DNA of 64,000 nucleotides, taken from JBLHKT01 sp043101615. Lineage in GTDB: Bacteria > Planctomycetota > Phycisphaerae > Phycisphaerales > UBA1924. The notes under the pieces are model-generated. The model searched no databases, was not told the origin of the DNA, and worked only from the letters and a program-made list of their open reading frames with translations. Positions within the stretch are counted from its first letter, which is position 1, and every line of letters begins with the position of its first letter. Of this stretch, positions 8,671-17,730 are shown piece after piece. Made by a program: the position numbers and the translations under genes. The DNA is taken from positions 26,603 through 90,602 of the forward strand of contig JBICID010000069.1 in assembly GCA_043101615.1 (NCBI GenBank), in the 5' to 3' direction.

Positions 8671-9414
8671 TCAGCGACGACGACGGGCCGAGACCAGCCC
8701 GCCCAGCCCGAGCAGCAGCGCGGACGCGGGCGTCGGCACCTCGGTGATCGACATCGCGTTGAGGATCCCCGAGCCCCCGCCAGCCCCGAAGAACTTCACG
8801 TACAGGATGTCGAACTCCTGTGGCGACACACCCGAGATCGTCGCCGTGGTGTCCCGGTTGTGCAGCCAGGGCGACGCGGCGTCGAAGATCTCCAGGTCCG
8901 CCGACGCCACCAGCGTCGAGTAGGTGTTGTCGGAGTACACCGCGTACCGGGTCACCGCGTCGTTGCCGAACTTGAACGAGCCGTAGAACGTCAGGTCGTA
9001 GGTCTTGGAGGCGTCCAGCCCCTGGATCTCGAAGGTCGAGCTCACGTAGTAGTCGAAGACCGCCTCGTCCACGCCCAGGTTGCCCAGCGCCCCCGCGTCG
9101 TAGTCGCTCAGCGACGGGTCCTGCACCACGTCGGTCGGGCCGGCCGGGCCGTTGTACGAGTCCGTCCCCGGCGCGTCGGAGAAGCCCAGGTCGATGGTGG
9201 TGGCGTTGCCGCCGGTGTCCACCATGTCGGCGTAGTACGCCCCGCTCCACACCGAGTTCCAGTGGTTGCCGTTGGCGTCCGGACCCGCGGGCACGCTCGC
9301 CCCGCGGTAGCTGCTGTCGTTGCCGAAATCGACCAGGACCGTGGGCTGCGCCGTCGCGGTCGTGCCCGTGCCAAGCAGCGCGGTGAGTCCGAGCGTGCAG
9401 AGTCTGCTCTTCAT
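8671..9414 (-). CDS. Secreted protein with PEP-CTERM-like sorting tail
   Basis: The protein has 247 residues. The start at 9414 is preferred over one five codons upstream because GGGAG lies seven nt ahead of it. A signal peptide (KSRLCTLGLTALLGTGTTATA) leads into an all-beta extracellular domain of unknown function, with segments such as VLVDFGNDSSYRG and YDLTFYGSFKFG that resemble carbohydrate-binding sandwiches. The end is VPTPASALLLGLGGLVSARRRR in pieces: a Val-Pro-Thr-Pro motif, a hydrophobic helix and an Arg4 cluster. This is the PEP-CTERM-like arrangement used by exosortase-type sorting. It has its own promoter and terminator, so it is monocistronic. Confidence 0.88.
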   Translation of the reverse strand: MKSRLCTLGLTALLGTGTTATAQPTVLVDFGNDSSYRGASVPAGPDANGNHWNSVWSGAYYADMVDTGGNATTIDLGFSDAPGTDSYNGPAGPTDVVQDPSLSDYDAGALGNLGVDEAVFDYYVSSTFEIQGLDASKTYDLTFYGSFKFGNDAVTRYAVYSDNTYSTLVASADLEIFDAASPWLHNRDTTATISGVSPQEFDILYVKFFGAGGGSGILNAMSITEVPTPASALLLGLGGLVSARRRR

Positions 9415-9484
9415 GGTGTTCTCCCTCAAGCGTCTGGTGCGATGGCCCGGCGATCGATCCGCCGGACCGCTCTCGTCACCAAGA

Positions 9485-9513
9485 AGAATAGCAAAAACGC
9501 TATATCTTCACAA
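9485..9513 (-). promoter_or_regulatory. Sigma-70-like promoter of the PEP-CTERM-like gene
   Basis: On the minus strand TTGTGA (9513-9508) and TATTCT (9490-9485) are separated by exactly 17 nt, with TGC before the -10 (extended -10). The start codon is about 70 nt downstream. An ATAGC/GCTAT inverted repeat (9488-9503) overlaps the -10 and may be an operator. Confidence 0.65.
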
Positions 9514-9515
9514 GG

Positions 9516-9540
9516 GATTCACACCACATGGTGCAGAATC
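9516..9540. promoter_or_regulatory. Nested inverted repeat downstream of fabI
   Basis: GATTC...GAATC (9516-9520, 9536-9540) encloses CACC-ACAT-GGTG (9522-9533). It lies 71 nt after the fabI stop and immediately upstream of the -35 box of the next gene. It could end the fabI transcript or bind a regulator; it has no T tract. Confidence 0.4.
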
Positions 9541-9611
9541 GAGACGTCCGAGAACACAAACTCCCCCGGCGTGCCCTGGCTCGCGTCCCGATCTCTTTGC
9601 AGTGCAACGAT

Positions 9612-10409
9612 TTATGCGCCCAGGATGTTGATCCCGCAGTCCACGTAGATCGTCTCGCCGGTCACGCCGGCGCCCAGGTCCGAGCACAGCCAGACCGCCG
9701 TCCCGCCCACGTCCGACCCTTCCACGGTGCGACGCAGCGGGGCCCGCTTGCGGGCCTCCTCGCCCATCTTGTCGGTGCCGCCCACGGCGCTCGCGGCCAG
9801 GGTTTTCAGATAGCCCCCCGAGATCAGGTTCACCCGGATGCCGTGCTGGCCCAGCTCGCTGGCCAGGTACCGCCCGGTGCACTCCAGGGCCGCCTTGGCG
9901 ACGCCCATGACGTTGTAGCCCGGGATGACCTTCTCGGCCCCGTAGTAGCTCATCGCCAGGATGGAGCCGCCCCCCCCTCCCTGATCGGTGCTCATCATGG
10001 GCGTGGCCCGCTTGGCCATCGCCGAGAGGGTGTACGCCGAGACGTCGATCGCGGACAGGTACGCCTCGCGCGGGGTCTCCACGAACTTGCCCTCCTGCAG
10101 CCACTCCCGGTCGGCGAAGGCGATGGAGTGGATCAGGAAGTCCATCCTGTTCCCGTGGTCGGCCCCGTAGGCCTCGAACATCTTGTCGAGCTCCGTGTCC
10201 GAGCCGGCGTCGCAGGGGTAGAGCTTCGCGTCCGGGGTGATCTCCTCGACCGCCTTGCGGGTGCGGCGCTCGTTCTTCTCGCCGGGCAGGTGCCCGTAGG
10301 CGCAGGTGGCGCCGTGGTCGGTCAGGGCCTTGGCGATGTGCCAGGCGTAGGAGCGGTTGTTGGCCACGCCGACGACGAGGCCGGTCTTGCCTTCGAGGAG
10401 CTGAGCCAT
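9612..10409 (-). CDS. fabI: Enoyl-[acyl-carrier-protein] reductase (NADH), FabI type
   Basis: A 265-residue short-chain dehydrogenase-fold enzyme for the last reduction in each round of fatty acid elongation. The cofactor site is GVANNRSYAWHIA near the N-terminus, and the catalytic Tyr165-x6-Lys172 pair lies in YNVMGVAK, with a second Tyr at 155. A Gly5 run (144-148) sits in the loop before the active site. FLIHSIAFA and VNLISGGYLKT are typical FabI segments. The SD is GGAG nine nt ahead of the ATG, on a leader shared with the divergent nadC promoter region. Confidence 0.96.
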   Translation of the reverse strand: MAQLLEGKTGLVVGVANNRSYAWHIAKALTDHGATCAYGHLPGEKNERRTRKAVEEITPDAKLYPCDAGSDTELDKMFEAYGADHGNRMDFLIHSIAFADREWLQEGKFVETPREAYLSAIDVSAYTLSAMAKRATPMMSTDQGGGGGSILAMSYYGAEKVIPGYNVMGVAKAALECTGRYLASELGQHGIRVNLISGGYLKTLAASAVGGTDKMGEEARKRAPLRRTVEGSDVGGTAVWLCSDLGAGVTGETIYVDCGINILGA

Positions 10410-10459
10410 GGATCGCGTCTCCGAGGTGTTCGGTGCGGGGTGAAGGGGATGGTAGGGCG

Positions 10460-10465
10460 TAGACT
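10460..10465 (+). promoter_or_regulatory. Putative -10 box for leaderless nadC
   Basis: TAGACT lies 6 nt before the nadC ATG, and no Shine-Dalgarno sequence is present. Confidence 0.45.
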
Positions 10466-10471
10466 CTTCCG

Positions 10472-11422
10472 ATGCCCGCGCTCGCCGACCTCAACGACCT
10501 GTCACTCCCCGATCTGTGGGGCGAGCTTGCCGCGACCGGGCTGGTGCGCCGCCTGCTCGAGCTGGCCCGCGACGAGGACCTCGGCCCGGGCGAACTCCGC
10601 GGCGACGCCACCGCGCGCGTCGCCTCGGGCGACGCCTCCCCGCTCGCGGCCCGGCTGGTCGTGCGCGAGCCGGGCGTCGTCGCCGGGCTCGCCCTCGGGC
10701 CCCTCTTGTGCGAGGTCTTCGCCGACACACTCGGTGAATCCGTCCGCTTCGAGCCCGCGGCCGACGACGGCGACCACACGCCCGCCGGGGCGACCGTCGC
10801 CACGCTAGCGGGGCCCGCGCGCGCGGTCGTCACGATCGAACGCACGCTCCTGAACCTCGTCGGGCGGCTCTCCGGGGTGGCCACCCGCACCGCGGCCTTC
10901 GTGCACGCGATCGAGGACACCCCGGCCCGCGTCCTCGACACCCGCAAGACCACGCCGGGCCTGCGCGTGCTGGAGAAGTACGCCGTGCGCTGCGGCGGGG
11001 GGCTGTGCCACCGCCTGGGGCTCTACGACGCGGTGCTGATCAAGGACAACCACGTCGCGGGGCTCGACCTCGACGGGTTCCAGTCCAGAATCGCGGAGGC
11101 CTGCCGACGCGGCGCGGGCGAGCGTGAGGCCGGGCGCTCGCGGTTCGTCGAGGTCGAGGTGGACACCCCCGAGCAGTTCGAGCGGACGCTCGCCATCGAG
11201 CCCGGCCTGATCGACTTCGTGCTGCTGGACAACTTCACGCCCGCCCAGCTCGCGTCCGCGGTTGCCCGGCGCGACGGGTCCGGCTCCCGGATCCTGCTGG
11301 AGGCCTCCGGCGGGATCACGCTGGACACCGTCGGGGCGGTCGCGCGGACCGGGGTGGACCGCATCAGCGTGGGCGGGCTGACGCACCGGGCCGTGAGCCT
11401 CGACGTCGGGCTCGACGCATGA
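10472..11422 (+). CDS. nadC: Nicotinate-nucleotide pyrophosphorylase (carboxylating)
   Basis: A 316-residue quinolinate phosphoribosyltransferase, converting quinolinate and PRPP to nicotinate mononucleotide in de novo NAD synthesis. Diagnostic segments are the PRPP/quinolinate site VLDTRKTTPGLR, the following CGGGLCHRLGLYD, and KDNH; late in the protein come VEVEVDTPEQ, LLDNF and LLEASGGI. It is divergent from fabI, and no nadA or nadB is visible nearby. The stop overlaps the start of birA (ATGA), implying translational coupling. Confidence 0.95.
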   Translation: MPALADLNDLSLPDLWGELAATGLVRRLLELARDEDLGPGELRGDATARVASGDASPLAARLVVREPGVVAGLALGPLLCEVFADTLGESVRFEPAADDGDHTPAGATVATLAGPARAVVTIERTLLNLVGRLSGVATRTAAFVHAIEDTPARVLDTRKTTPGLRVLEKYAVRCGGGLCHRLGLYDAVLIKDNHVAGLDLDGFQSRIAEACRRGAGEREAGRSRFVEVEVDTPEQFERTLAIEPGLIDFVLLDNFTPAQLASAVARRDGSGSRILLEASGGITLDTVGAVARTGVDRISVGGLTHRAVSLDVGLDA

Positions 11423-12213
11423 GCACGGGGACAACGGGCCAGCCCGGGACTTCATCTCAGCCCGCGCCGCCCGCAGGCGAGGCGGCGCCCGCTCCCCGCC
11501 CGCTGACGCCCTGTCCGCCCGCGGTCGTGCACGCCGACGACCCGACCGCGGAGGACCTGACGACCTGGGCCGATCGGCTGGAGGAGGTCCGCCGCTCGCT
11601 GGCGTCGCCCGTCGTCGGGCGGATCGTCGTGGTCGCGCAGACGGCCTCAACGCAGGAGGCCGCGGCCCGGATGGCGGGCGACCTCACGCCCGGCGAGCCC
11701 GGGCTGCTGGTGGTCGCGGGCTCTCAGTACGCCGGGCGCGGCACGCACGGTCGGGGCTGGTCGAGCGGGCCGATGGGGCTGGCGCTGACGATGGCGCTGC
11801 CGGGGGCCGATGACCCGCCCGAGTGGCTCAGCCTGAGCGTGGGCCTGGGCGTGTACCGGGCGTGCGCCGGGCTGCTGGAGCCCGGCGTGGCGCGCTCGCT
11901 GCGGGTCAAGCGCCCCAACGACGTGGTGCTGCTGCGTCCGGACGGCTCGCGCGCCAAGGTCGCGGGCATCCTGGTGGAGCGTCGCACGCTGGCCTCCGGC
12001 CCGGTCACGCTCATCGGGATCGGGGTCAACGTGCGTCACACCCGGGGCGACTGGCCCCCGGACCTGGACGGCCGCGCGGTCTCGCTGGCCCAGCTCGGGT
12101 CGGGGGCCTCCCGGATCGCGGTCGCGCAGCGCCTGCTCGCGGAGTGCTCGCGTGTGCGCGCGATGGACCAGGCCGCGCTCGAGCTCGAACTGGGCGAGCG
12201 ACTGATCAACTGA
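11419..12213 (+). CDS. birA: Biotin-[acetyl-CoA-carboxylase] ligase (class I)
   Basis: A 264-residue biotin protein ligase. The first 30 residues are Gly/Pro/Ala/Ser-rich, and there is no N-terminal winged-helix domain, so it should ligate biotin without acting as the biotin repressor. The biotinyl-AMP loop GRGTHGRGW spans residues 106-114, and the lysine region reads AKVAGILVERR. It activates biotin with ATP and transfers it to the carboxyl-carrier protein. It is coupled to nadC by a 4-nt overlap. Confidence 0.92.
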   Translation: MSTGTTGQPGTSSQPAPPAGEAAPAPRPLTPCPPAVVHADDPTAEDLTTWADRLEEVRRSLASPVVGRIVVVAQTASTQEAAARMAGDLTPGEPGLLVVAGSQYAGRGTHGRGWSSGPMGLALTMALPGADDPPEWLSLSVGLGVYRACAGLLEPGVARSLRVKRPNDVVLLRPDGSRAKVAGILVERRTLASGPVTLIGIGVNVRHTRGDWPPDLDGRAVSLAQLGSGASRIAVAQRLLAECSRVRAMDQAALELELGERLIN

Positions 12214-12267
12214 TCCCGGGCCCCGGGCGGGGACCGATGGGCCTCAGTGAGGGGGGTGGTGGGGGGG

Positions 12268-12720
12268 TCAGAGGAGGCGTTTGATGTGCATGCCGATCTC
12301 CTTGGCCTCCTCCGGCGTCAGGGTGCCGGGGTTCCACGAGAACTCGAGGCCGGGCCCGTTGTCCTTGTCGGGCTTGCCCCGCACGGGCGTGCCGCGCCCC
12401 GGGAAGCGCGGGATGACGTGGAAGTGCACGTGCATGACCGCCTGCCCCGCCTCGGACCCGTTGTTCTGCAGCACGTTGTACGCCGGGCACCCGGTGACCT
12501 TCTTGAGGGCGCGACAGACGCGTGGGAGCACCCGCCCGACGCCGGCGGCGGCGTCGTCGGACAGCTCGTGCAGCGTCTCCGCCGGCTCCTTGGGGATCAC
12601 CAGGGCGTGCCCCTCGGAGAGGGGGTTGATATCGAGGATCGCGATGCAGTGCTCGTCCTCGTAGATCTTGTGGGCCGGGATCTCCCCCCGGATGATCTTG
12701 CTGAAGATGGAATCGCTCAT
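12268..12720 (-). CDS. HIT family (histidine triad) nucleotide-binding protein
   Basis: A 150-residue protein with the HINT-type layout: SIFSKIIRGEIPAHKIYED at the N-terminus, then LDINPLSEGHALVIPK, and the triad HVHFHVIPR. HINT-branch proteins hydrolyse purine nucleoside phosphoramidates; the physiological substrate here is not evident. The C-terminal 40 residues extend past the triad. Its stop is followed by C7-AC on the coding strand. It is divergent from mutL with only 66 nt between start codons, and each side has a TANNNT box. Confidence 0.93.
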   Translation of the reverse strand: MSDSIFSKIIRGEIPAHKIYEDEHCIAILDINPLSEGHALVIPKEPAETLHELSDDAAAGVGRVLPRVCRALKKVTGCPAYNVLQNNGSEAGQAVMHVHFHVIPRFPGRGTPVRGKPDKDNGPGLEFSWNPGTLTPEEAKEIGMHIKRLL

Positions 12721-12725
12721 GCGCC

Positions 12726-12731
12726 ATGGTA
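12726..12731 (-). promoter_or_regulatory. Putative -10 box for leaderless HIT gene
   Basis: TACCAT on the minus strand ends 5 nt before the ATG, and there is no Shine-Dalgarno sequence. Confidence 0.45.
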
Positions 12732-12774
12732 TCCGGGCGGGCCGGGCCCCTCAGCCCCTGGGGCGGGCGCGGCG

Positions 12775-12780
12775 TAGGAT
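12775..12780 (+). promoter_or_regulatory. Putative -10 box for leaderless mutL
   Basis: TAGGAT lies 6 nt before the mutL ATG without a Shine-Dalgarno sequence. Confidence 0.45.
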
Positions 12781-12786
12781 GGCCCC

Positions 12787-14778
12787 ATGGCCGGAGGATC
12801 CAGCCGAACTCGGACCGCCACGGACGGGCTCACGCACGCCGCCCCGGGCACGATCCAGCGCCTGTCGGCCCTGCTGGTGAACCAGATCGCCGCGGGCGAG
12901 GTCATCGAGCGACCCGCGAGCGTGGTGAAGGAGCTGGTCGAGAACGCCCTGGACGCCGAGGCCACCCGCATCCAGGTGGACCTGGAGGGGGGCGGGGTCG
13001 AGCTGGTGCGGGTGTCCGACGACGGCAAGGGCATCCACGCCGAGGAGCTCCCGCTGGCGCTGGCCCCGCACGCCACGAGCAAGATCAGCATCGCCGAGGA
13101 CCTGGACCGCATCGCGACGATGGGCTTCCGCGGGGAGGCGGTCGCGTCGATCGCGAGCGTGAGCCGGCTGCGGATCCGCTCGCGTGCCCGCGGGGTGGAC
13201 GCGGGTGCGGAGATCGAGGCCGCGGGCGACGAGACGGGCCCGGTGCGACCGGCGTCGAGCCCGGTGGGCACGACGGTCGAGTGCCGCAATCTGTTCTTCA
13301 ACACGCCGGCCCGGCGCAAGTTCCTGCGGACCACGCAGACCGAGCAGGGGCGCTGCCTGGACTGGGTCCGCGACCTGGCGATGGCCCACCCCGCGGTCGG
13401 GTTCCGCGTGACCGCGGACGGGACCGCCAGGCTGGACGTGCCGCCGAACCAGTCCCCGCGCGAGCGGGCCCTGGCCCTGATCGGGTCCGAGCTGGAGGAG
13501 CAGCTGCTCGAGGTGCACCACGACGGGCAGTTCGACAATCGCGGGATCACGATCTGGGGGCTCGTGGGGCTGCCCAGCATCGCGCGCGCCACCGCCCGGG
13601 CCCAGCACGTGTTCCTGAACGGGCGCGTGCTGCGCGACAAGACCGTGCAGCACGCCCTGCGCGAGGCGTACCGCGGGCTGATCGAGCCGGGGCGGTACCC
13701 CACCGCGGTGCTCATGCTGGAGGTCCCGCCAGGGGCCGTGGACGTGAACGTGCACCCCGCCAAGCTGGAGGTGCGATTCCGTGACCAGTCGATGGTGCAC
13801 TCGGCGGTGCTGCGGAGCGTCCGCGAGGCGCTGCGCGGGGCCGACCTGACCCCCAGCGCGCTCGACCGGCTGCCCGGCTTCGCCCGCTCCGGTCTCGGGA
13901 GCGGGATACTGCCGGGGCCCGCGCGCGACGACGGCGAGCGCCGCGCGCTGCGGGAGGTCTCGCCCGAGGAGTTCGCCGAGCACTTCAGGCGCGTGCTCCC
14001 GGGCGCCGGCGACCGGCTGAACTTCGAGAAGCTGCGCGAGGCCCTGGACCCGGTCAACGCGGAGCTGCGGGCCCGCGACGAGCGGGGCGAGGGCGTGGTC
14101 CCCGTCCCGTCCCGCCCCGAGCCGGGCGCGCAGGTCGAGGCCAAGCCGGGCGAGCGGGTGTCGATCGGTCACGAGCTCGCGTCCATGCCCGGCGTGCGCG
14201 CGGTCGAGCGGGTCATGCAGATCCATCGCAGCTACCTGGTCACGCAGGACGAGCGGGGGCTGGTGATCATGGACCAGCACGCCCTGCACGAGCGTGTGAT
14301 GTTCGAGAAGCTGCTGGCCCGGGTCGAGGCCCACGAGCGCCTGGAGAGCCAGCAGCTGCTGACCCCCGCGGTCGTGCCAGTCTCGCGCGAGCAGGCCGAC
14401 CGGGCCGGCGCGCGGGGCCCGCTGCTGGAGCGGCTGGGCATCGAGCTGGACCTGCTCGGGCCGACCACCGTCGGCGTCCGCAGCTTCCCGAGCCTGCTGT
14501 ACTCGCGCAGGGTCGAGCCCGAGGCCTTCGTGGGCGAGCTGTTCGAGCGCCTGGAGCACGGCTTCGCGCCCGAGAGCGAGGAGGCCCTGCACGAGGTGCT
14601 CGACATGATGGCCTGCAAGGCCGCGGTCAAGGCGGGCGACACCCTGAGCCCGGACGAGATGGCCGAGATCGTCGCGATGCGGGAGCGTGTGGAACGCAGC
14701 GGCAGCTGCCCGCACGGGCGCCCGACCACCGTCCGCCTCACCATCCCCGAACTCGAAAAACTCTTCGACCGGCGCTAA
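12787..14778 (+). CDS. mutL: DNA mismatch repair protein MutL with endonuclease site
   Basis: A 663-residue protein. The N-terminal GHKL ATPase has NQIAAGEVIERP, ENALDAE, DDGKGI and GFRGEAVASIAS. A charged linker (about 370-460) leads to the C-terminal dimerisation domain. That domain contains DQHALHERVMFE, which fits the DQHA(x)2E(x)4E metal site, plus ACKAAVKAGD and CPHGRPT, so it should nick DNA itself as in MutH-less bacteria. No mutS lies nearby. The stop TAA is followed directly by C7-AC. Confidence 0.96.
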   Translation: MAGGSSRTRTATDGLTHAAPGTIQRLSALLVNQIAAGEVIERPASVVKELVENALDAEATRIQVDLEGGGVELVRVSDDGKGIHAEELPLALAPHATSKISIAEDLDRIATMGFRGEAVASIASVSRLRIRSRARGVDAGAEIEAAGDETGPVRPASSPVGTTVECRNLFFNTPARRKFLRTTQTEQGRCLDWVRDLAMAHPAVGFRVTADGTARLDVPPNQSPRERALALIGSELEEQLLEVHHDGQFDNRGITIWGLVGLPSIARATARAQHVFLNGRVLRDKTVQHALREAYRGLIEPGRYPTAVLMLEVPPGAVDVNVHPAKLEVRFRDQSMVHSAVLRSVREALRGADLTPSALDRLPGFARSGLGSGILPGPARDDGERRALREVSPEEFAEHFRRVLPGAGDRLNFEKLREALDPVNAELRARDERGEGVVPVPSRPEPGAQVEAKPGERVSIGHELASMPGVRAVERVMQIHRSYLVTQDERGLVIMDQHALHERVMFEKLLARVEAHERLESQQLLTPAVVPVSREQADRAGARGPLLERLGIELDLLGPTTVGVRSFPSLLYSRRVEPEAFVGELFERLEHGFAPESEEALHEVLDMMACKAAVKAGDTLSPDEMAEIVAMRERVERSGSCPHGRPTTVRLTIPELEKLFDRR

Positions 14779-14831
14779 CCCCCCCACATTGGGTTTCAAA
14801 CAGCCGTGCGACAAGGCGGGTGGTGAGTGAG

Positions 14832-16493
14832 TCAGTTGGAGTGGGGGGCGCTGAGCACCACCGGGACGACGCTGGTCTTGCCGTTGTCGATGGTCCACGC
14901 GGCCTCGGTCTCGACGCGTGTGACCTCGAGCCCGAGGGCCTCGAGCTGGTCGATCGCCAGCCCGGCCTCGGGGCGTCCGGGCTCCACGCCGTCGCGGACC
15001 AGCAGCAGGTAGCGGTGGTATTCGCCGCTCCGCAGGCCCTCGGCGAGCGTCTCGATCGGCTCGGGCGTGGTGTGCGGGGTGTCGGAGGTGTTGGCGGGCC
15101 CGGCCCAGGGGGTGACGGGCACGCCCAGGGCGATCTCCATGCCCGGCTGCCACAGGTCGTACGAGCCGACGAGGCCGGGGCGTACGAGGGGTGCGTCGGC
15201 CTCTCGTATCGTGAGCAGCTCGCGCGCCATGGCACGGAAGGAGCGGTCTGACGAGCCCCACTCGCGCCCGTAGGAGTACCACACCGCCTGGGCGACGGCG
15301 AGCATCACGATCACGACGAGGCAGAACTCGCGCGGCTTCTCCCTGGGGCGGTCGCGGGTCTCGTCGATCCGCTGCACCAGCCACCACCCGCCCAGCAGCC
15401 CGAGCGCGGGCCAGACGGGGGTGAGGTAGCGCACCACGCCCTTGGTGGTCAGGCTAAAGGCCACGAAGGAGGCCAGCACCCAGGCCAGCACGATCCAGCC
15501 GCCCCAGCCGAGGCGCCGGCGGCCCGGCGGGCGCTGGGTGACCAGGCGCCAGAGGGCGAGCAGCGTCAGCAGGGAGGCCAGGCCGGCGCCGTAGCTCATC
15601 CCCTCGAGGTACTTGAGCCACGCGTCGGGGACGAGCAGGCGGAGGTTCTCGCCGGACTCGGTCGAGACCGCTGCGGCGACTGCGTCGGGCCCGATGCGGG
15701 CCGCGACGGCGCGCGACCAGAGCCAGACCGCGCCGAGCCCGGCGCCGGCGCACGCGAGCGTCAGGCCCCAGGCGAGGGCGACGCGCCGGGCCCGGCGGGC
15801 GACCGGGTCGTCTGAGAAGAACGCCCCGACGGAGATCCCGACGGGCACGGCGCACCCGATGACGAGCAGGCCCGCGGGCCCCTTGGCCAGGGCCGCGAGG
15901 GCGCTGCAGGCCAGGGCGAGGGCCACGCCGGCGAGGCGTTCGCCGACGCTGCGCCCGAGCAGGGCGTGCCCGCAGGAGGCGACGGTGCCGGCGACGGTGG
16001 GGATGAGAAGCACGTCGAGCTCGCCGATGCGTGAGGAGCGGACGAAGAGGACGCCGGTGCCGGCCAGGGCGGCGCTCCAGAGGGCCATCCTGTGCGCGAG
16101 CTCGCGCGGGTGCGTGCTTCCCTGGTCGGGCTGCTCGTCGCGATCGAACCAGAGCACACGCCCGGCCCAGTAGGTGGCCGCGATGCCGAGCAGGCCCGAC
16201 AGGGCGGCGACGAGGCGGAGGTCAAAGAGGGTGGGGCTCGGGGGCCCGGCGAGCCGGGAGCGGGCCTCGGCGGCGACCAGCGTGGCCCAGTAGATGAGTG
16301 GGGGCTTGGCGAGGTAGGGCTCGCCGTGGATCGTGGGCACGATCCAGTCGCCCCGGTCGCTCATGTCCATCGCGGTCAGGAGGCGGATGCCCTCCTGCCA
16401 GTTGGTCACGTCGTGGGTGTCGAGGCCGACGAGGTACGCCAGGGCGAAGGCGGCCAGGACCGCGGGCACGGGATGTCGCTGGATCCACCGCAC
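14832..16493 (-). CDS. ArnT/PMT-like glycosyltransferase, integral membrane (GT39-like)
   Basis: A 553-residue polytopic protein with about ten hydrophobic helices. The N-terminal loop after the first helix has DTHDVTNWQEG and the next region GDWIVPTIHGEPYLAKPPLIYW, broadly the lipid-phosphate sugar donor/acceptor loop of ArnT and protein mannosyltransferases. It would transfer a sugar from a polyprenyl phosphate carrier on the periplasmic side; donor and acceptor cannot be read from sequence. A soluble C-terminal domain of about 130 residues follows. The GTG start lies 19 nt after pgk, so it is probably co-transcribed with the atp-pgk run. Confidence 0.82.
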   Translation of the reverse strand: MRWIQRHPVPAVLAAFALAYLVGLDTHDVTNWQEGIRLLTAMDMSDRGDWIVPTIHGEPYLAKPPLIYWATLVAAEARSRLAGPPSPTLFDLRLVAALSGLLGIAATYWAGRVLWFDRDEQPDQGSTHPRELAHRMALWSAALAGTGVLFVRSSRIGELDVLLIPTVAGTVASCGHALLGRSVGERLAGVALALACSALAALAKGPAGLLVIGCAVPVGISVGAFFSDDPVARRARRVALAWGLTLACAGAGLGAVWLWSRAVAARIGPDAVAAAVSTESGENLRLLVPDAWLKYLEGMSYGAGLASLLTLLALWRLVTQRPPGRRRLGWGGWIVLAWVLASFVAFSLTTKGVVRYLTPVWPALGLLGGWWLVQRIDETRDRPREKPREFCLVVIVMLAVAQAVWYSYGREWGSSDRSFRAMARELLTIREADAPLVRPGLVGSYDLWQPGMEIALGVPVTPWAGPANTSDTPHTTPEPIETLAEGLRSGEYHRYLLLVRDGVEPGRPEAGLAIDQLEALGLEVTRVETEAAWTIDNGKTSVVPVVLSAPHSN

Positions 16494-16512
16494 GGGTCCT
16501 CACGGTACCGGC

Positions 16513-17730
16513 TCAGGCGTCGTCGAGCAGCTCGACGGCCTCGAAGGCCTTGCCCTCGAGCATCTCGAGCGAGGCCCCGCCCCCGGTCGACACGTGGGTG
16601 AGCGCGTCGGCGACGCCGAACTTCTCGGCGGCGGCGGCCGAGTCGCCCCCGCCGACGATGGTCGTGCCGCCCGCCTCGGTGCACCGGGCGCAGGCCTTGG
16701 CGACCGCCATGGTGCCGACCATGAAGGGCTTCCACTCGAAGACGCCCATGGGCCCGTTCCAGATCACGGTCTTGGCGCCCTGCACGATGCGGGCGTAGTG
16801 GGCCTGGGTCTTGGGCCCGATGTCCAGGCCCATGAAGCCGTCCCTGATCTCCTCGTCGAAGACCTCGATGTCGCCGGACTGCTCGGCGAACTGGGTCGAG
16901 CAGACGTGGTCTGTGGGGAGGTGCAGGTCGGTCTTCTCGCGTGCGGCCTGGTCGATGATGGTGCGGGCGGTGTTGAGCTGGTCGCTCTCGACGCGCGAGG
17001 TGCCCACGGGCTTGCCCAGCGCCTGCAGGAAGGTGTAGGCCATCGCGCCGCCGATCAGGATCGTGTCGGCCTTGGGCAGCAGGTTCTCGATCGCTGGCAG
17101 CTTGTCGGAGACCTTGGCCCCGCCGAGGATGACGACGAAGGGGCGGTGCGGGTCGCGCAGGGCGTCGCTGAGGAAGCGGATCTCCTTCTCGACGAGGAAG
17201 CCGCTGACGCGGGGCTTGCCGTCCATCGCGCGCGGCGCGGCGACCATCGAGGCGTGGGGGCGGTGGCAGGTGCCGAAGGCGTCGTTGACGTAGGCGTCGG
17301 CTCCCTCGGCCAGCCTGGCGCCGAAGTCCGGGTCGCCCTTGGTCTCGGCCTTGTGGAACCGCAGGTTCTCGAGCAGCAGCACGTCGCCGTCGCGCATGCC
17401 GGCGATGGCCTTCTTCGCGTCCCCGTCCACGCAGTCGTGCGAGGGGAAGGCGACCGGGGTGCCCAGCAGCTCGCCCAGGCGCGTCGCGACGGGCTCGAGC
17501 GAGTGCTCCGCCTCGTAGCCGGTGCCCTCCGGGCGACCCAGGTGGCTCATCAGCACGGCCCGCCCGCCCCGGTCGATCACGGACCGGATGGTGGGCAGCG
17601 CGGCCTGGATGCGACGGTCGTCGGTGATCTGCCTGCCCTCGGGGCCGCCCTTGAGCGGGACGTTGAAGTCCACGCGGATCAGCACGGTGAGGCCGGACAC
17701 GTCCACGGCGTCGATCGTCTTCTTGGCCAT
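16513..17730 (-). CDS. pgk: Phosphoglycerate kinase
   Basis: A 405-residue glycolytic enzyme converting 1,3-bisphosphoglycerate and ADP to 3-phosphoglycerate and ATP. The N-domain has LIRVDFNVPL and MSHLGRPEG, the hinge region LLENLRFHKAE, and the nucleotide domain VILGGAKVSDK, WNGPMGVFE and GGGDSAAAAE. The ATG at 17730 is preferred over the upstream in-frame GTG because AAGGAG (17744-17739) is eight nt from it but overlaps the GTG. It follows atpH by 84 nt on the same strand, an unusual place for pgk. Confidence 0.96.
   Translation of the reverse strand: MAKKTIDAVDVSGLTVLIRVDFNVPLKGGPEGRQITDDRRIQAALPTIRSVIDRGGRAVLMSHLGRPEGTGYEAEHSLEPVATRLGELLGTPVAFPSHDCVDGDAKKAIAGMRDGDVLLLENLRFHKAETKGDPDFGARLAEGADAYVNDAFGTCHRPHASMVAAPRAMDGKPRVSGFLVEKEIRFLSDALRDPHRPFVVILGGAKVSDKLPAIENLLPKADTILIGGAMAYTFLQALGKPVGTSRVESDQLNTARTIIDQAAREKTDLHLPTDHVCSTQFAEQSGDIEVFDEEIRDGFMGLDIGPKTQAHYARIVQGAKTVIWNGPMGVFEWKPFMVGTMAVAKACARCTEAGGTTIVGGGDSAAAAEKFGVADALTHVSTGGGASLEMLEGKAFEAVELLDDA

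Noticed and set aside
12751..15387. An 878-codon minus-strand ORF opposite mutL
   Set aside because: Shadow of mutL; no recognisable domain, and it runs into the real glycosyltransferase in another frame.
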